This document shows positions 40,495 through 52,165 of a DNA stretch of 64,000 nt, piece after piece. The notes below the pieces were generated by a model. That model was not told the origin of the DNA, did not search any database, and saw nothing but the letters and a program-made list of their open reading frames with translations. Origin of the DNA: Vitrella brassicaformis. Lineage: Eukaryota > Sar > Vitrellaceae. The position numbers and the translations under genes are program-made. Location of the stretch: the NCBI GenBank assembly GCA_001179505.1, contig CDMY01000295.1, positions 1-64,000 of the forward strand. Reading direction: 5' to 3'. Position 1 is the stretch's first letter, and the number at the start of each line of letters is the position of its first letter.

Positions 40495-41318
40495 TGGAGG
40501 TGGGACAGCGACGTGTACTGACTGTAAGTGAGCCTACTCACAGCCTCTGCCTGTCTCTCGACCGCCATAGTCTCAGCTTGAGAGCACCGATCGAGCATTA
40601 ACAGAGAGACATGTCAGCACGGTTTTTCGGTAGCGGCATGGCAACTGTGGCAGGCCGTACTTGTGAGTGCATGTGACCAGTCTTATTGACGGAGACCGAC
40701 AGACGTATCCATGTCAGTCAATACATGAGCGTGTAGACACACCTACCTACTCAGACAGACACTGAATCATGTACGCCTACGATATATACGGCCAGTGAGC
40801 CACCGAGCGGATAGATAGAGAAACAGCAGCTTATCCATCAGATCAGGTACATAGCAGCGCAGTACACCCTTGCACTCATGGCATGGCTGCCCTGACACAG
40901 TGCGATCGATACACATGTGCGACGAATCAATCAGCCCACACACTTGCATGTAGACAGACCCACACAAAGACAAAGCGCAGAAGAGAAGAAGACATTCACT
41001 CCGCTCATCTTACTTACTGCTGGCTGACTCCGTCCGTGGTCGAATGAATCAACACACGACAGACAGACAGGTACAGACTACGCAAATACCGAGCTATTTA
41101 TTACACGAAGATACGTACGTAGTACTCAAATAGCGAAAAATGCGCACCACACTCGTGCAAACGGAAAAAGACACGCCTACATCGGAAAAAGTGTGCATAT
41201 CGTGGCATGCTCTCAGGGAAAATCGTGCATGCGATGGATGGCACGTACATATGTGGCCTGGTGGTTTCTGTCTCCAGCGGGTGCGATTGATCGATCGACA
41301 CACGTGTGTATGTATGTA
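40495..41318. other. Intergenic region with dispersed repeat copy
   Basis: No gene is supported. About 40528-40660 resembles 45290-45390 (listed separately). The rest is unique sequence rich in CAGA. Confidence 0.6.
40528..40660 (+). repeat. Dispersed non-coding repeat, copy A
   Basis: Shares AGTGAGCC.ACTCAC, ATCGAGCAT.AACAGAGAGA and CACGGTTTTTCG..AGCGGCATGGCA blocks, in the same order and strand, with 45290-45390. Spacing differs by a few bases. Confidence 0.7.
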
Positions 41319-44300
41319 TCAACCACGCCCATAGTCGAGCGACGAGGTCGCCAGCTCCGCTTCTTGTGGGTATGCCCTTCGGCTGCTCAGCGCACGGAAA
41401 GCTGCCGGGCCGTTGACGAATCCAGCACCTGTGGGCACGGCACACAGGGAGGGAGGGAAGGAAGGAGAGACACGAACGAACATTCAACACATCCACTATC
41501 TACCGACCGACAAGCCAGTCGACATACGTACGAACGTATGTACCTGTCTTTTCGTCAATGCCCACATCAAAGCCAGGGGTGGCGGGGTCTGCAGTTACAC
41601 ACACACATACACATATCCATCCATCCATCCATGTGTCCCTCCCTCTGGTCCTTTCACGCTGAGCATACATACCATTCATGTCGTCAGCCGTCTCCATCAG
41701 CAGCATCTGGATCTGTCTGGGCGTCAGGGATGGGTCTTTCTCTCGGATCAGTGCGGCCAAGGCAGCCACATGGGGCGCACTCGCAGAGGTGCCGGAGAAG
41801 TCTAGACAGAAAGAAATAACGAAAGAAGGATAACAGCCACACTCACGTGGCTTGGCTGCCCGGCCGTGTGTGTATCTGCGTGCTATCTGCTTACTTGGAT
41901 TGCCGTCGCCATCAAGGTCGACGTCAGGGAGGTAAGACCGAGAAGGGAAGAAACGCGTGTTGGCGCCTAGAAATGACGCGGCAAACACCACGACCAGTCA
42001 GGCAGGCAGGCAGGCACAGAAACACGTGCATGGGTGTCAGTGTCTCCGTTGGGCGCCTGTGAATCTACCTACCGTCGGGTCCAACGAATTTGACCACCTG
42101 ACGCTCGATGGGCGGGACGATGCGGCTGCCGTTTTTGCGAAAGACCAAGGGGAAGGAGCCTGACAGACGTACAGCATGAGGCCATTCGTGTGACGTGTTG
42201 ATCGATCGATCGATGCTCGGAATGTGTGTCCCTGCCTCGCGATGAGAAGTCGTTGACGAGCGGGGGAGCCGTGCCAAAGTTGGTCGTGTTCTGAGTCACA
42301 CCAGCACCCCCACACACATAAAGCATACCGAGACGCACGACTACTCCGAGTGCGCGTGTGTGTGTATGTATGTATGTAGGTGTGTGTGTGTGTGCATAAG
42401 CCCTTCAGGTACAGCCACTCACAGCGTAGAAGGACGCCCCGACGGCACTCGCGCCTTGTGCATTGCTGTGGCCAAAGGATGTGGGGCTGGTTGACCTCGT
42501 CGGCAGCACGGCGTCATTAGCCATGTCAACAAGGGCGATCAAATTGGGGTCCGGGCCAGGACTGCATCCATCCATCCATCCATCCACCACATGAATGGCC
42601 GTGCGTGTGTGTGCATGGGTGCTGTCTGTACGGGGTGCCAGCCTGCTTGGGAGGTATATATTTGCCGATGCGAAGATTCAGCTCCAGTGGGCTGACGAAC
42701 GGGTTGATGATGGGCAGTACCTCCACTGGATCCGCACCGAAACTAGTTTCCGCCCCAATAAACAGCAGCTGCAGCGGGCGGCTCCTGTCATATCTGATAA
42801 CAACCGTGGTGTGGGTGAGTGTGAGTGTGAGTGTGAGTGTGTGTCTGTGTGTGCACTGTGTCCGTTGCTCTTCACACATACACACATACATGAGAATGTC
42901 GAGGTCTGTTAAAGCGCCTGGGGGGCCAAACACCGTGAAGTGCGGCTGGTCCCACTGCAGCACAAACAGTGACATCACGCCGGGCCCGAGCTGCATACAT
43001 ACATACATGACAGCACAGCGCAGGGGTGTGCGGTTGGTCAGTGTCACTGTCATCATACATACCGTGAAAGGTAGGTCGATGCTCCCTGTCTCTTTGAAGC
43101 GATGGAATTCGTACGTCACCGTTGACCCTGAACGGACGAAAGAAGCCAGTGGGGAGGGAGAGGCTTGGCGCGACGCGCGAGAAGACGCGCATTCACACAC
43201 GTACCATCGGGCAAGGTGACATCCGTCCTCCTCCCAACGTTGTTGAAGCGCCCGAACAGACTGCAAGCATGTGCAGCATGCATGTGGCATCCGCCTTTCC
43301 CCCTGTTGGTGCTCACCCTGGAGTGCCCGTATTCCCCGCAGCCGAGTAGTATGCGGTGCCTTTGGCTGCCACCTTGTTGACGGCCTGCCCCACGATGCTG
43401 CAAGTGACATGATACACGGTGTGTGAGAGTCTGTGCGTGTCTGTGTGGGGATTCTGTACCCTGTTGCAAAAAACGGTTCTGCAGAATATATGATGTCGTC
43501 AACCGTCACACTGCTGGCAGACACACAGAGAGGCACATGTGTACCCAGAAAGCAAATGTGACGTCTCACTCACTCAGCTCAGTCCTTACCATTTCGATTC
43601 GGAGGTAAGCCGCTCGATGCCTGCATGCAGGTCGACACACTCCTTATGCACACACGTACTGTAGACCGATACATCACATCAAGTCAAGTGACGGCTGGTT
43701 GCCGTCTACCTCTGGCGAAATTAGCCTGCCATTGATCAATCCATCCATTCTCGGCTCAGCAGTGATCCGTGAGTGTCAGTCAGCGCACCTGCCCTCCCTG
43801 GGCTGTATGGAAAGCCAGGGCCGGGATGCCGGGCACCACGTCAAATCTGTCGGAACAAGAAGGTGTGCTCACATATGCCTAACTGCAGACATACATACAC
43901 ACACACATGCGTACATGAGTTCGGCAATGCCGCTTCCTTCATCGGTTGGCTCGACTCCTTCCTCCATATCGAGCACCTCATCGATGTCCTGTCATCACAC
44001 CCATGCCACAGACATACAGACAAACAGCATATGCACACCCTCACCCTTGACAGCATTTCTTTTACCTGCAAGACGATGATGTTTTCGGGCAGGTCCCCAC
44101 TCGCAATCAGCTTCTCCTGCCTCCCCAAAAAGTTGAACGAGTCGCTCAGAATCCCGATGCAGCGGAGCGTGGAGCCGTTGACGGCAAAGGTGTCCCTCAC
44201 AATATCGGTTCCCATCGCCTTGTCGCCCTCAGAGGTCACCAGACCGCTCTTGGAGCTCGGCGCACTCGGGCCACCACCACGCCCCTCTCTCCCTGCTCTC

Positions 44301-45133
44301 GGCTCTCTCGCCAGTGAGCTGACAATGGGGCGGGCGCCATAATGTGGGTGTGTCCGACTGGTTGGCCCGATTTTTGCCTGGGCAGCACGGAGCACGCGCA
44401 CGGCCTTGATCCTCGTGAGGTCGCCGATCTTGCCATACCTGCACGTGCGAACATGGCAGAAAGGCAGACAGACAAACACAAACAGGCCGACTGGATGGCT
44501 GGAGGTTTGTTTGTTCGTCTTGAGTACGGCAGCAAGGCGCTGATGACGTGCTGATATCGGGCGACCTTCGTGATGCCCATCCGCTGTAGCCGCCTCTCGA
44601 GGCTCTCGATGCCGCCCTCCTGCCTGAACACCCACGGCATGATGGTCATGTCCACGATCACGCCCTTCGTGGTCGCCTGCGTGTGGGTATCCCGCATGAA
44701 GCGCCGCAGCTTCTCGCTATCGCGGAAGAGTCCCCTGAATGTTTGGAAGGTGGTGGCGAAAGCCACTCCTTTGCTCACGGCGAAAGGGTCCACAGGCAGC
44801 TGCTTGCCCTTGAGAGCCTCATGAAGACGCTTCAGTGCACACAGACACAGAGAGACCAGACAGTCAGAGAAAGTGGTTGGCTCGCCTGCCTGCCTGTTCA
44901 AGATGCAAGAAATGTAGGGTATAGAGTGTGTTATCGATGGAGAGATCCTTGGCCTTTGTCAGCCGCTTCAAGTCCACATCGACAGTCTCAAGGACAGTCT
45001 TGGCAATAGGCGCCACCTCGTCAACAACCCGCTTTTTGCTTTGTGTGTCCGTGCTCGCAACAGGCTTTCGCAGCGTCTGTTGTGCGTGCGCCGTGATGCA
45101 GCAAGCAGCAAAGAAGAGACAGAGATGCCGCAT
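41319..45133 (-). CDS. Secreted subtilase-like (S8) protein 2, catalytic His replaced by Phe
   Basis: Twenty exons encode 749 aa: 44894-45133, 44528-44829, 44066-44438, 43915-43988, 43789-43846, 43710-43725, 43590-43620, 43460-43513, 43317-43397, 43205-43260, 43063-43127, 42890-42990, 42632-42793, 42423-42561, 42236-42290, 42073-42159, 41895-41966, 41673-41801, 41544-41588, 41319-41428. A signal peptide is present (MRHLCLFFAACCITAHAQQ). Domain order matches the 3035-6529 paralogue throughout. The likely Asp is D280 (GILSDSFNF), Asn N405 (YYSAAGN) and Ser S661 (SGTSASAPH). The family's His position reads LIFDVVPG, so F331 replaces it. Exons of 16 and 31 nt split a segment that is one exon junction in the paralogue. 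Introns 44830-44893 and 42160-42235 have GC donors. Secreted or surface protein; activity doubtful. Confidence 0.9.
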
Positions 45134-45650
45134 CGGCGCCTTGTCGGCCGTTGGTGGCAGTTAGGCTGGTGAATCCTGGCCGACGACAGCCGAGCGAAGA
45201 AACGCAGGATGCCGGCTGCAAAGTGCGAGTGCGTTCAAGCGAGATGGCCTGAAGAAAACGCCGAGTGGACTCAGTGACGGCCACAGAATGAGTGAGCCCA
45301 CTCACGGTCTCTGGTTGTGAGCATCGAGCATGAACAGAGAGAGATGTGAGCACGGTTTTTCGTAAGCGGCATGGCATCTGTGGCCGTATTGATGATACGA
45401 ATGAGTCAAGACACACATACACACACTCTGGCTGTGTCTGACATGCACCGGCATGCCAATCAGAAACACACACACAGAGACCAATCATGGCAAAAGGACA
45501 ACCATCAGCTATCAAGCCATCAAGCAACCATCCGATGCACTCACTGATTGGAACATTCATGTCAAGCACACAGTGTGTACACAGCCACACAAGCTTGTCA
45601 GCCTCCCACTTACATCCCCTCCATCCTCCCCCGCGCTCAGAGCATTGGAA
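45134..45650. other. Intergenic region with dispersed repeat copies
   Basis: This is the promoter side of subtilase-like 2 and the 3' side of the next gene. It contains two repeat segments shared with 40528-40660 and 48170-48430. Confidence 0.6.
45290..45560 (+). repeat. Dispersed non-coding repeat, copy B (composite)
   Basis: The left part (45290-45390) matches copy A. The right part (45390-45560) matches copy C, including CTCTGGCTGTGTCTGACATG, GATACGA.TGAGTCAAGACAC and AAGCC.TCAAGCAA.C blocks in the same order. Confidence 0.75.
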
Positions 45651-46365
45651 TCAATCCGACCCGCTTCCTGAAGACACAGACACGTCCATTAGCTGTGCAT
45701 CCGAAGCATGAATGTGCCTCCCAGCCCTCCCTCCCTCCCCTCTCACCCGTCAGAAAGTAGGAAGGGCACGTGTACTTCAGTGACGTACCGAAAAGCACCT
45801 CTTGCTCATTCAGTGAGGGCACAATCCACGTGATGCCCGTATCTCTCTCCCTCCTTGTCATTGCCTGTGACGGTCTAGTCCTCCCCCCAGCCGCACCCCG
45901 CAGCCACACACACACTTGTACGATGGTGCTGGACTGCGGGTGGCCGAAGGATAGCTCACGGCGAGCTGCACATAGGTCGATCTTGTCCTTGTCTGGGTAG
46001 CGGGAGTCTGGCTGGGGAAGGACAGTGCCGCGCTTGGTGCACTGATAGCACCAAATCTCTTGCAGCCGGCCGTCCATCGTCACAGCAATGAAGAAATCGA
46101 ATGTCGGGAAAGAGTGCCCCTGCAATACGAATGCTGCGTGCCCCGTCTTGAGCTGTGTGTGCCACTCAAGATGAGTTGATAGCCATCCCGTTTCTTCGAG
46201 AGCTGAGCCGAGGATATCATCAGTGCTGCTCCAGGTGCCACTCGAAATGTGTCCTCCAAATTGACACCCCGGCTGCTGCACGACGACTTCGGGCAGGAGG
46301 TCAGTGAGCTCTGTGGGCATGGCTGGGAGGCCCTGAGAGCCTTGGCCCTTGAGCAACATATCACT

Positions 46366-46397
<32 letters not shown>

Positions 46398-47965
46398 GTA
46401 CGCACGCCCGCGCGCATGAACCATGTATATACCTTCCCCTGACCTGTATCAGTCGCAATAGAACCGCTGCCGCACAAGATCCCTCCCACTCCTTGCCCGA
46501 CTCATGGATGCTGATGAGACGCCCCAAATTGTGCGCGATGACATTTAAACCCTGACGCACATGCACGCCGAGCCTGCGTTCGAGGGGGTAGAGAGATAGG
46601 CTTTTGAAGACTCCAGAGAGATAGCATGCAGGCCACACGTGGAGGACAGGGCCCTTCTGTTGTCTGCTCGACGACTCCTCTTCAGCCTTGGTGCCCTCTG
46701 ACTGTTGCCTCTCCCCTTCCTTGAAGACGTCCAATAGCTTAGACCATTCCTTGACGGTATCGCAGCTTGGCTGGTTCCCGTTGACGGCTGTTGTCAGGAC
46801 GCACCGCAGGAGATTGACCGCTGCATCGGGTTCATTGGCTGCCGGGCTGCCCCATAGAAGCTGAACCTTTGCATCGAGGGGCTCCTTAGTGTGACGCCAA
46901 TCACAAATTAATCCAGGGGACCTACCGGCCCAGCAAACCTCGCCCGGCTTCGCGCGAAGGAGGCTCCGCACGTGGCTGAGGTCTTGTTCGTCGATAACAG
47001 GGAGCTGCGGTTGGAGCACTGGCCTGTTGCTGTCAGAGGCAAGGAAGTCGTTGAGGCTGCTCGAAGTGGCGGCGACGTGGGTGGTAAAGACAAAGTACCG
47101 GTTTTTTCTGAGCAAGAATGTGCTCTTCAGGTACTTGCCGAGTTCTTGGTACTCACTGCTGTCCCTCTCAGGACGCACGAACTCTAGAAAGAAACAAAAA
47201 GACACATGCATGAGCCGTGCATTCTAAACATACAGTGCACCCCTGCCATCCTTACGATTTAGCTCGTCGATCAGCAGCACACATGGATGAGACGACAGCC
47301 AGGCATCGACGGTCTCTTGATCGACGTTCGCGTGGCTGGCGAAGTGATCGAAGTAGAGATCAGCCACGTCTTCACCAGCTGCCTTGGCCACCTTCTCTTT
47401 CAACTCATCTTTTGCAGCAGCCCACGCAAGTCGCATGAGCAGCGGCCGTGTAGTGGTGCCTTCCCTCCGCTTAAGAGCGGTCTGGTCGCAGAAGCCTATG
47501 TAGATAGGGCTGAGGCCCTCTTCCTTCAGCTTGCGACCGACCTGTGCAATAAGCATGCGATCGAGTCGAGTCAAAAGGGAGGGGTTGCACGGCGGGACTT
47601 TGAGCGAATCGACTCAATCCGTGTACCTCCGTGAGCATGCGTGTCTTGCCGCCACGGGAGAAGCGGGTCAGGGACATTGGCGCCACGCGATGGTCGGTGA
47701 AGTCTGTGGCTTGTCGGTACTCAGGCAGCAGAAGTGCATACACCTTGTTGACCGCTGATGCCCCGATGAACTCCGGAGGCTCAGATATCTCCAATTCCGG
47801 CAGCGGGACATCAGCGGGGAGGTGAAGGTCGCTCACTGTCACTTGAACGGGCTCTGCACACACATGTCACACACACGTCCGTGACCTGCCCTGTCTGTAT
47901 GTGCCTTCTCGTGTCGTATACGTACCGTCCAACTTCCTTTTTTTGGACTGAGCAGCTTCACTCAT
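45651..47965 (-). CDS. Crinkler/RHS-type P-loop NTPase with nuclease-like C-terminus
   Basis: Seven exons give about 625 aa: 47926-47965, 47627-47853, 47256-47541, 46444-47183, 45916-46365, 45747-45864, 45651-45667. The last junction has an alternative ending at 45637. A Walker A-like motif (SRGGKTRML, K83) and a Walker B (CVLLIDELN, D181-E182) are followed by RYFVFTTHV, the pattern of the NTPase module in Crinkler and retrotransposon-hot-spot (RHS) proteins. The C-terminal region has an REase-like arrangement (D521 in FPTFDFFI, then Q539-K542 in CYQCTK), where the catalytic pair looks eroded. By family knowledge such proteins combine an NTPase with a DNA-cutting domain, derive from mobile elements, and in some parasites act as secreted effectors. 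No signal peptide is seen; a basic SKKRKL at the N-terminus could be a nuclear signal. Family call is by motif memory only. Confidence 0.65.
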
Positions 47966-48687
47966 GCTGTACGTGGCAGGGAAAACCGGTTCACGCGTGC
48001 GTGATCTGGCAGCAGGAGATCTGCAAGATGCAGCAGTTTCAGACTCGCAGACAGAGGGTTTCAGACAGAGACCGTTTGCGAGCTTGGCTTAAGTTCTCGC
48101 CCGGACGACGTCTTCCATCGGCACACAACGCAGAGAGAGTGCGCGTCAGTCAATCAAACCACATCAACACCTTCATGATGATTGATACGACTGAGTCAAG
48201 ACACGCATATGCTGTGCGTATCCTGGCCGGATCTGCGTCGGTGTGTATGTGTCCTCACAGCTGTCGGCACACGTCCACACACTCTGGCTGTGTCTGACAT
48301 GCACCGGCACGCGAGTCAGAATAAACACACAAACAGACAGACCGCCCCAACAACGGCACCCATTACTCATCAAGCCGTCAAGCAATCACAATCCGATGCG
48401 ATGCACTCACTGCACTCACTTCACTCACTATATACCATCCAGTAACCAGACCTCTGTCTATCAGACTACCCTGCTCCTTCTCTCAGCCCTCTGCACAACC
48501 TATCTCTGTATCTATCTACATCCCGCCAGACAGAGAGAGAGGGGCATATCTTGCCCCATTGTCGCGCCGCTCCCTGGTGGCTGAACAGCACCTCAGCCGC
48601 CTGCTGGGTGCTGTGCTTGGAGAGGTCGGTCAGTTGCCGGGAGACGAAGGTCTGGTTCGCCCGCCTGATGACCACCATCATGTGCAG
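47966..48687. other. Intergenic region with dispersed repeat copy
   Basis: No gene is supported. A minus-strand open frame at 48466-48681 lies just past the ITPase stop and is probably 3' UTR. Repeat copy C is at 48170-48430. Confidence 0.55.
48170..48430 (+). repeat. Dispersed non-coding repeat, copy C
   Basis: Matches the right part of copy B in order and orientation, with an insertion of about 65 bp near 48215-48275 relative to it. Confidence 0.75.
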
Positions 48688-49736
48688 CTAAGCTGCCTCC
48701 TCCTCGGGCGGCGGGTACAGCGATGGGTTGATAAACGGGATCAGCGCCAGCGTGATCACGTGCGCACCGTACCTGCATTGCATTACATCCATCCATCCAT
48801 CTACGTCACCCAGCGAGAATGACACAACACACACGACAGACACATCACGGTGTGAGTGGTGTTCCTTACTGGATGCGGTCGATGGCACCGTGTGTGAGCA
48901 CGCCGACCACCCCCAGGCCCCGCTTGACGTCAGTAGTGCCGAAGACGTGGTCGCACGCATAGCCCAGCTCGACGCCAGCTTTGACCCGCTCCGCAATGCC
49001 TGCACACACAATCACACCACCGGGCCACCACAAAAGAAAATGGGCAAGGTGCGTCGTCCGCATCTGTGTCCACAGATGCAGCCATCCATCCATGTGTTGT
49101 GTGGTGTGGTGGGATGGAGTGCGTCCCTCAGGCTCTACGAGTAGCTCTCATCGACGAATGCGTCTCGGGTAGATAAAGAACCTTAAGTGTCTTATCATCC
49201 TCAGGACCACCCGCCCACCCACCCACCCACCCACCCCAGTGCACACACCCCACCCACTCACTTTGTGGCAGCGTGAAGCTCCCCGAGCGCGCCCATTTCG
49301 TGTTGTCTTTGTCGGCCACCACGCCCCATGAGAACACACACAGGCCCCACTCTTGCCAGAAACACCCGCCCTCCACCGCACACCAGTAGTCGGCGTCAGG
49401 CCGCTTGCGCTTGGCCTCACACACACGGTTCTTAGCGCCCTGCAGAGTCTCCTCGTCACCTGCAGGTCACGATGCATTGCATGCCAGCAGCCAAACAAAC
49501 ACGCCAGTGGATGGAGAAACGTGTTCGTGTCTGTGTTGATGCACTTCACGCAACCCACCGAACGGTTGATCTGCCACCCCGGTGTCCACAGCAATGCCCT
49601 CCACCTCGATAGATCTGCCGCTGAAGTGCTCGAGGGACGAGAAGGCCCGACGGACGGACTCTATCTTGGCGCTGTTGGTGGATCCTACTACGATGCGCAG
49701 CGGGGAAGGTGCTATCGACGTCTGATGATGGTTCAT
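48688..49736 (-). CDS. Inosine/xanthosine triphosphatase (YjjX family)
   Basis: Four exons, 49559-49736, 49262-49459, 48870-48999 and 48688-48772, encode 196 aa, the usual size for this family. Diagnostic stretches run in order: IVVGSTNSAKIESVRRAF at the N-terminus, IAVDTGVADQPFG, DEETLQGAKNRVCEA, DADYWCAVEGG, then GVVGVLTHGAIDR and ALIPFINPSLY near the C-terminus. The enzyme hydrolyses non-canonical ITP and XTP (and possibly oxidised nucleotides) to monophosphates, keeping them out of nucleic acids; likely cytosolic. All introns are GT-AG. Only 23 bp upstream of the ATG is a telomere-like motif (49760-49790). Confidence 0.88.
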
Positions 49737-49759
49737 GAGGTTTCCTCAGGATACCATTC

Positions 49760-49790
49760 GGGTTTAGGGTTCCTAAACCCTAAACCCTAT
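49760..49790. promoter_or_regulatory. Telomere-type (telo-box-like) inverted motif
   Basis: The stretch reads GGGTTTAGGGTT followed directly by CCTAAACCCTAAACCC, i.e. TTTAGGG and CCCTAAA units head to head. It lies just upstream of the ITPase start. It could be a promoter telo-box, an interstitial telomere scar or chance. Confidence 0.6.
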
Positions 49791-51485
49791 TCGCCTGAAT
49801 GCACTCTTCCCCGCTTTGGTCGACCGTGTGTCGGGAGGAGGAGAAATGCATCGCATTCATTGCATTCAGGGGTTCTCCCAGGCAGGCAGGCAGGCAGGCA
49901 GGCATGCACACTACCCACACACACCGACACATGCACGCAGACACAGACAGTCAGTGTCACAGTAAGTGTATATACTTGCAGCGTATGTGCATGGGGAACA
50001 CTGTCAGTCACTGTTCGTGGCGGGCCAACACAGGAGCAGCAGACAGGCAAGGCAAGGCAAGGCAAGAATGGTGGCAAAAATACATGCATTCATCCCCCCA
50101 GAGGGCGGCTGGCTGCCAACAGACAGACAGACAGACAGACAGATGGACGGACGGACGATCGATGCACGGCACGGCATGCAGGTCCTTTCAGGGCATTCAC
50201 ATGCACGTGACTCATGCATAAGTAAGGCGTGTAAGCAAGTACGTACCCATGTTGGTTGGTTTATATGCAGCCCAGCAGCCTACCAAAAAGCCCCGAGCGA
50301 CCGTCTGTGTGTGCACCAGCCAGGTAGTCTGTAGTGGAGAGAGATCATTGATCGACTCGACTCAAAATCGCAGCGGGGGGGCCGCCCCCGCATGTACGCC
50401 GACCGCCACGCCACCTGGATGTAGGTACACGCGCACTCACTGCTGTCTGCCTGACTGCCCGTCCTCTCTGTGGCACCGCAAAAATCGCAGCGGAGCGACC
50501 AAGGCAGTGGTGAGAAAGAGATGCGTGTCAGTCATGTGTACACTCACTGTGTGTATGGTATGTGTGCAGTCAAGAGATACATGTGACCATCGGTCAGCGA
50601 AGAGCAGGGAGGACGGCGGGACAGTGAGTGAGGAAGCGGCATTTCGTCATGTTGCGTCCAGATCCTGCTGGCTGTTGCTCGTGTGTGTGCTCTCCTGGCG
50701 TGTTGACGTCTTGTGAGCCTCCCCGCAACGAGATGGCTGTCCACTCAGACTTGGTGGGCAGCCAAGTCATTTCAGGCCGCGCCACGAGACTTCAACACAC
50801 CCGGAACCACGGGAACAAAACGGAGAGAGATCCTCACTGTCAGGTCACACACGAATGGGTGCACGTGTCTGAGTGTGTCTGTGCGTGTGCGAGTCGTAGC
50901 GTACCAGTCAGCCAGTAAGTACTTGCCCCCTGTCTGCCCTGCCCTTTACTAGTACACCCATACACAACCCTCTTCCCCTCTTCCCCTCCCCCACGCTCCT
51001 CCCTGTATGGTACTGCAGCCATCCACATATCATATGCCACCTCACCTCAGCTCACCTCACGTGTGTGTGATAGTCAGTCAGTGTATCTTTGTGTGACTGG
51101 TCCATCCATCACGTCAACAGCCGACACACCATGCAGTGAGTGCAAGTATCCACGACAACGACGCATAAAATGCCCCCCTCTGTCTGTCCTTCCTCACCAG
51201 CCAGCCAGGCATGGGCAGCCCCGCCACGGGCCTTCAGCTGCAGTACTGCACCAGTGAGGAAAAAGTCACGCTACCTCCCAACACCCAACACAACACAACA
51301 CGACAGCGCCCCCATCCGTCCCTCCGTCCATCCGGGCCTCAAATAACAAGGCCATCCATCCACCCCATCATGTATACCACCAAACCCTCTATGAAAAACA
51401 CTTTGCGCGTCCCCCTCTCCCCGCTATATGACGACAATACAAGAGAAGGCAAGGCAGGGCAAGGGAGACGACTGAGGCAGGCAGT
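49791..51485. other. Large intergenic region
   Basis: About 1.7 kb with no supported gene. It has GGCA repeats at 49880-49905, GGCAA repeats at 50046-50066 and a CAGA run at 50120-50142. Open frames here are short and repetitive. Confidence 0.55.
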
Positions 51486-52134
51486 CTAGTCGTCGATTTC
51501 GACCTTCATCCGTATGTTGCCCTCTAATCTGTCGTCGTCGTCATCGTCGTTGTCGTCGTCCATGAACTCGTACTCGCCCTCGGCCAACTCCCCATCACCC
51601 TGGAGGCGGTCCTCATCCGCCGCCGCCGGACGGTCACCGCCGGCGCTCGAATCGTCGGACATATCTGAGCATGGCATGGATGGATGGATGGAGGAAAGGC
51701 GAGAGGGAGAGAGGGAGAGAGGGTGGATGGGCGGTTTGGTATTGGATGTGTGTGCGTACCAACAGCATCGCTGTTCTCGGATTCGGACCGTTGTAACCGG
51801 GACAACTTGCTGAGAGAGAAGGGATGGATGAAAGGATACATACATACATACATAAGAACACACTCTGTCAGTCAGTGTCTTGACCTATCTATCACATCTA
51901 TCTATCCTATTTTATCACATGTATACACACGCTGACTGACGAACGCCCCTCACCTCTTGGTGGCCCAGGCCAGGACGAGAATGCGTCCCTGTGACTTATC
52001 GACAAAGAAGTAGTCGGTGGACCAGAGGAAAGCCGTGCCGAAGTTGAAGTTGACGTCCTCCTCGTCGGGCTGGAACCGATACACCTCCACGCTCGACAAA
52101 TCCACACAACTCTGATTGATTGATCGACACACCC

Positions 52135-52165
<31 letters not shown>

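Noticed and set aside
48466-48681. 71-aa minus-strand open frame past the ITPase stop
   Set aside because: It has no motif and no start context; most likely 3' UTR of the ITPase gene.
49880-50142. Possible CRISPR-like or tandem array
   Set aside because: The repeats are 4-5-bp microsatellites without spacers, in a eukaryotic genome.
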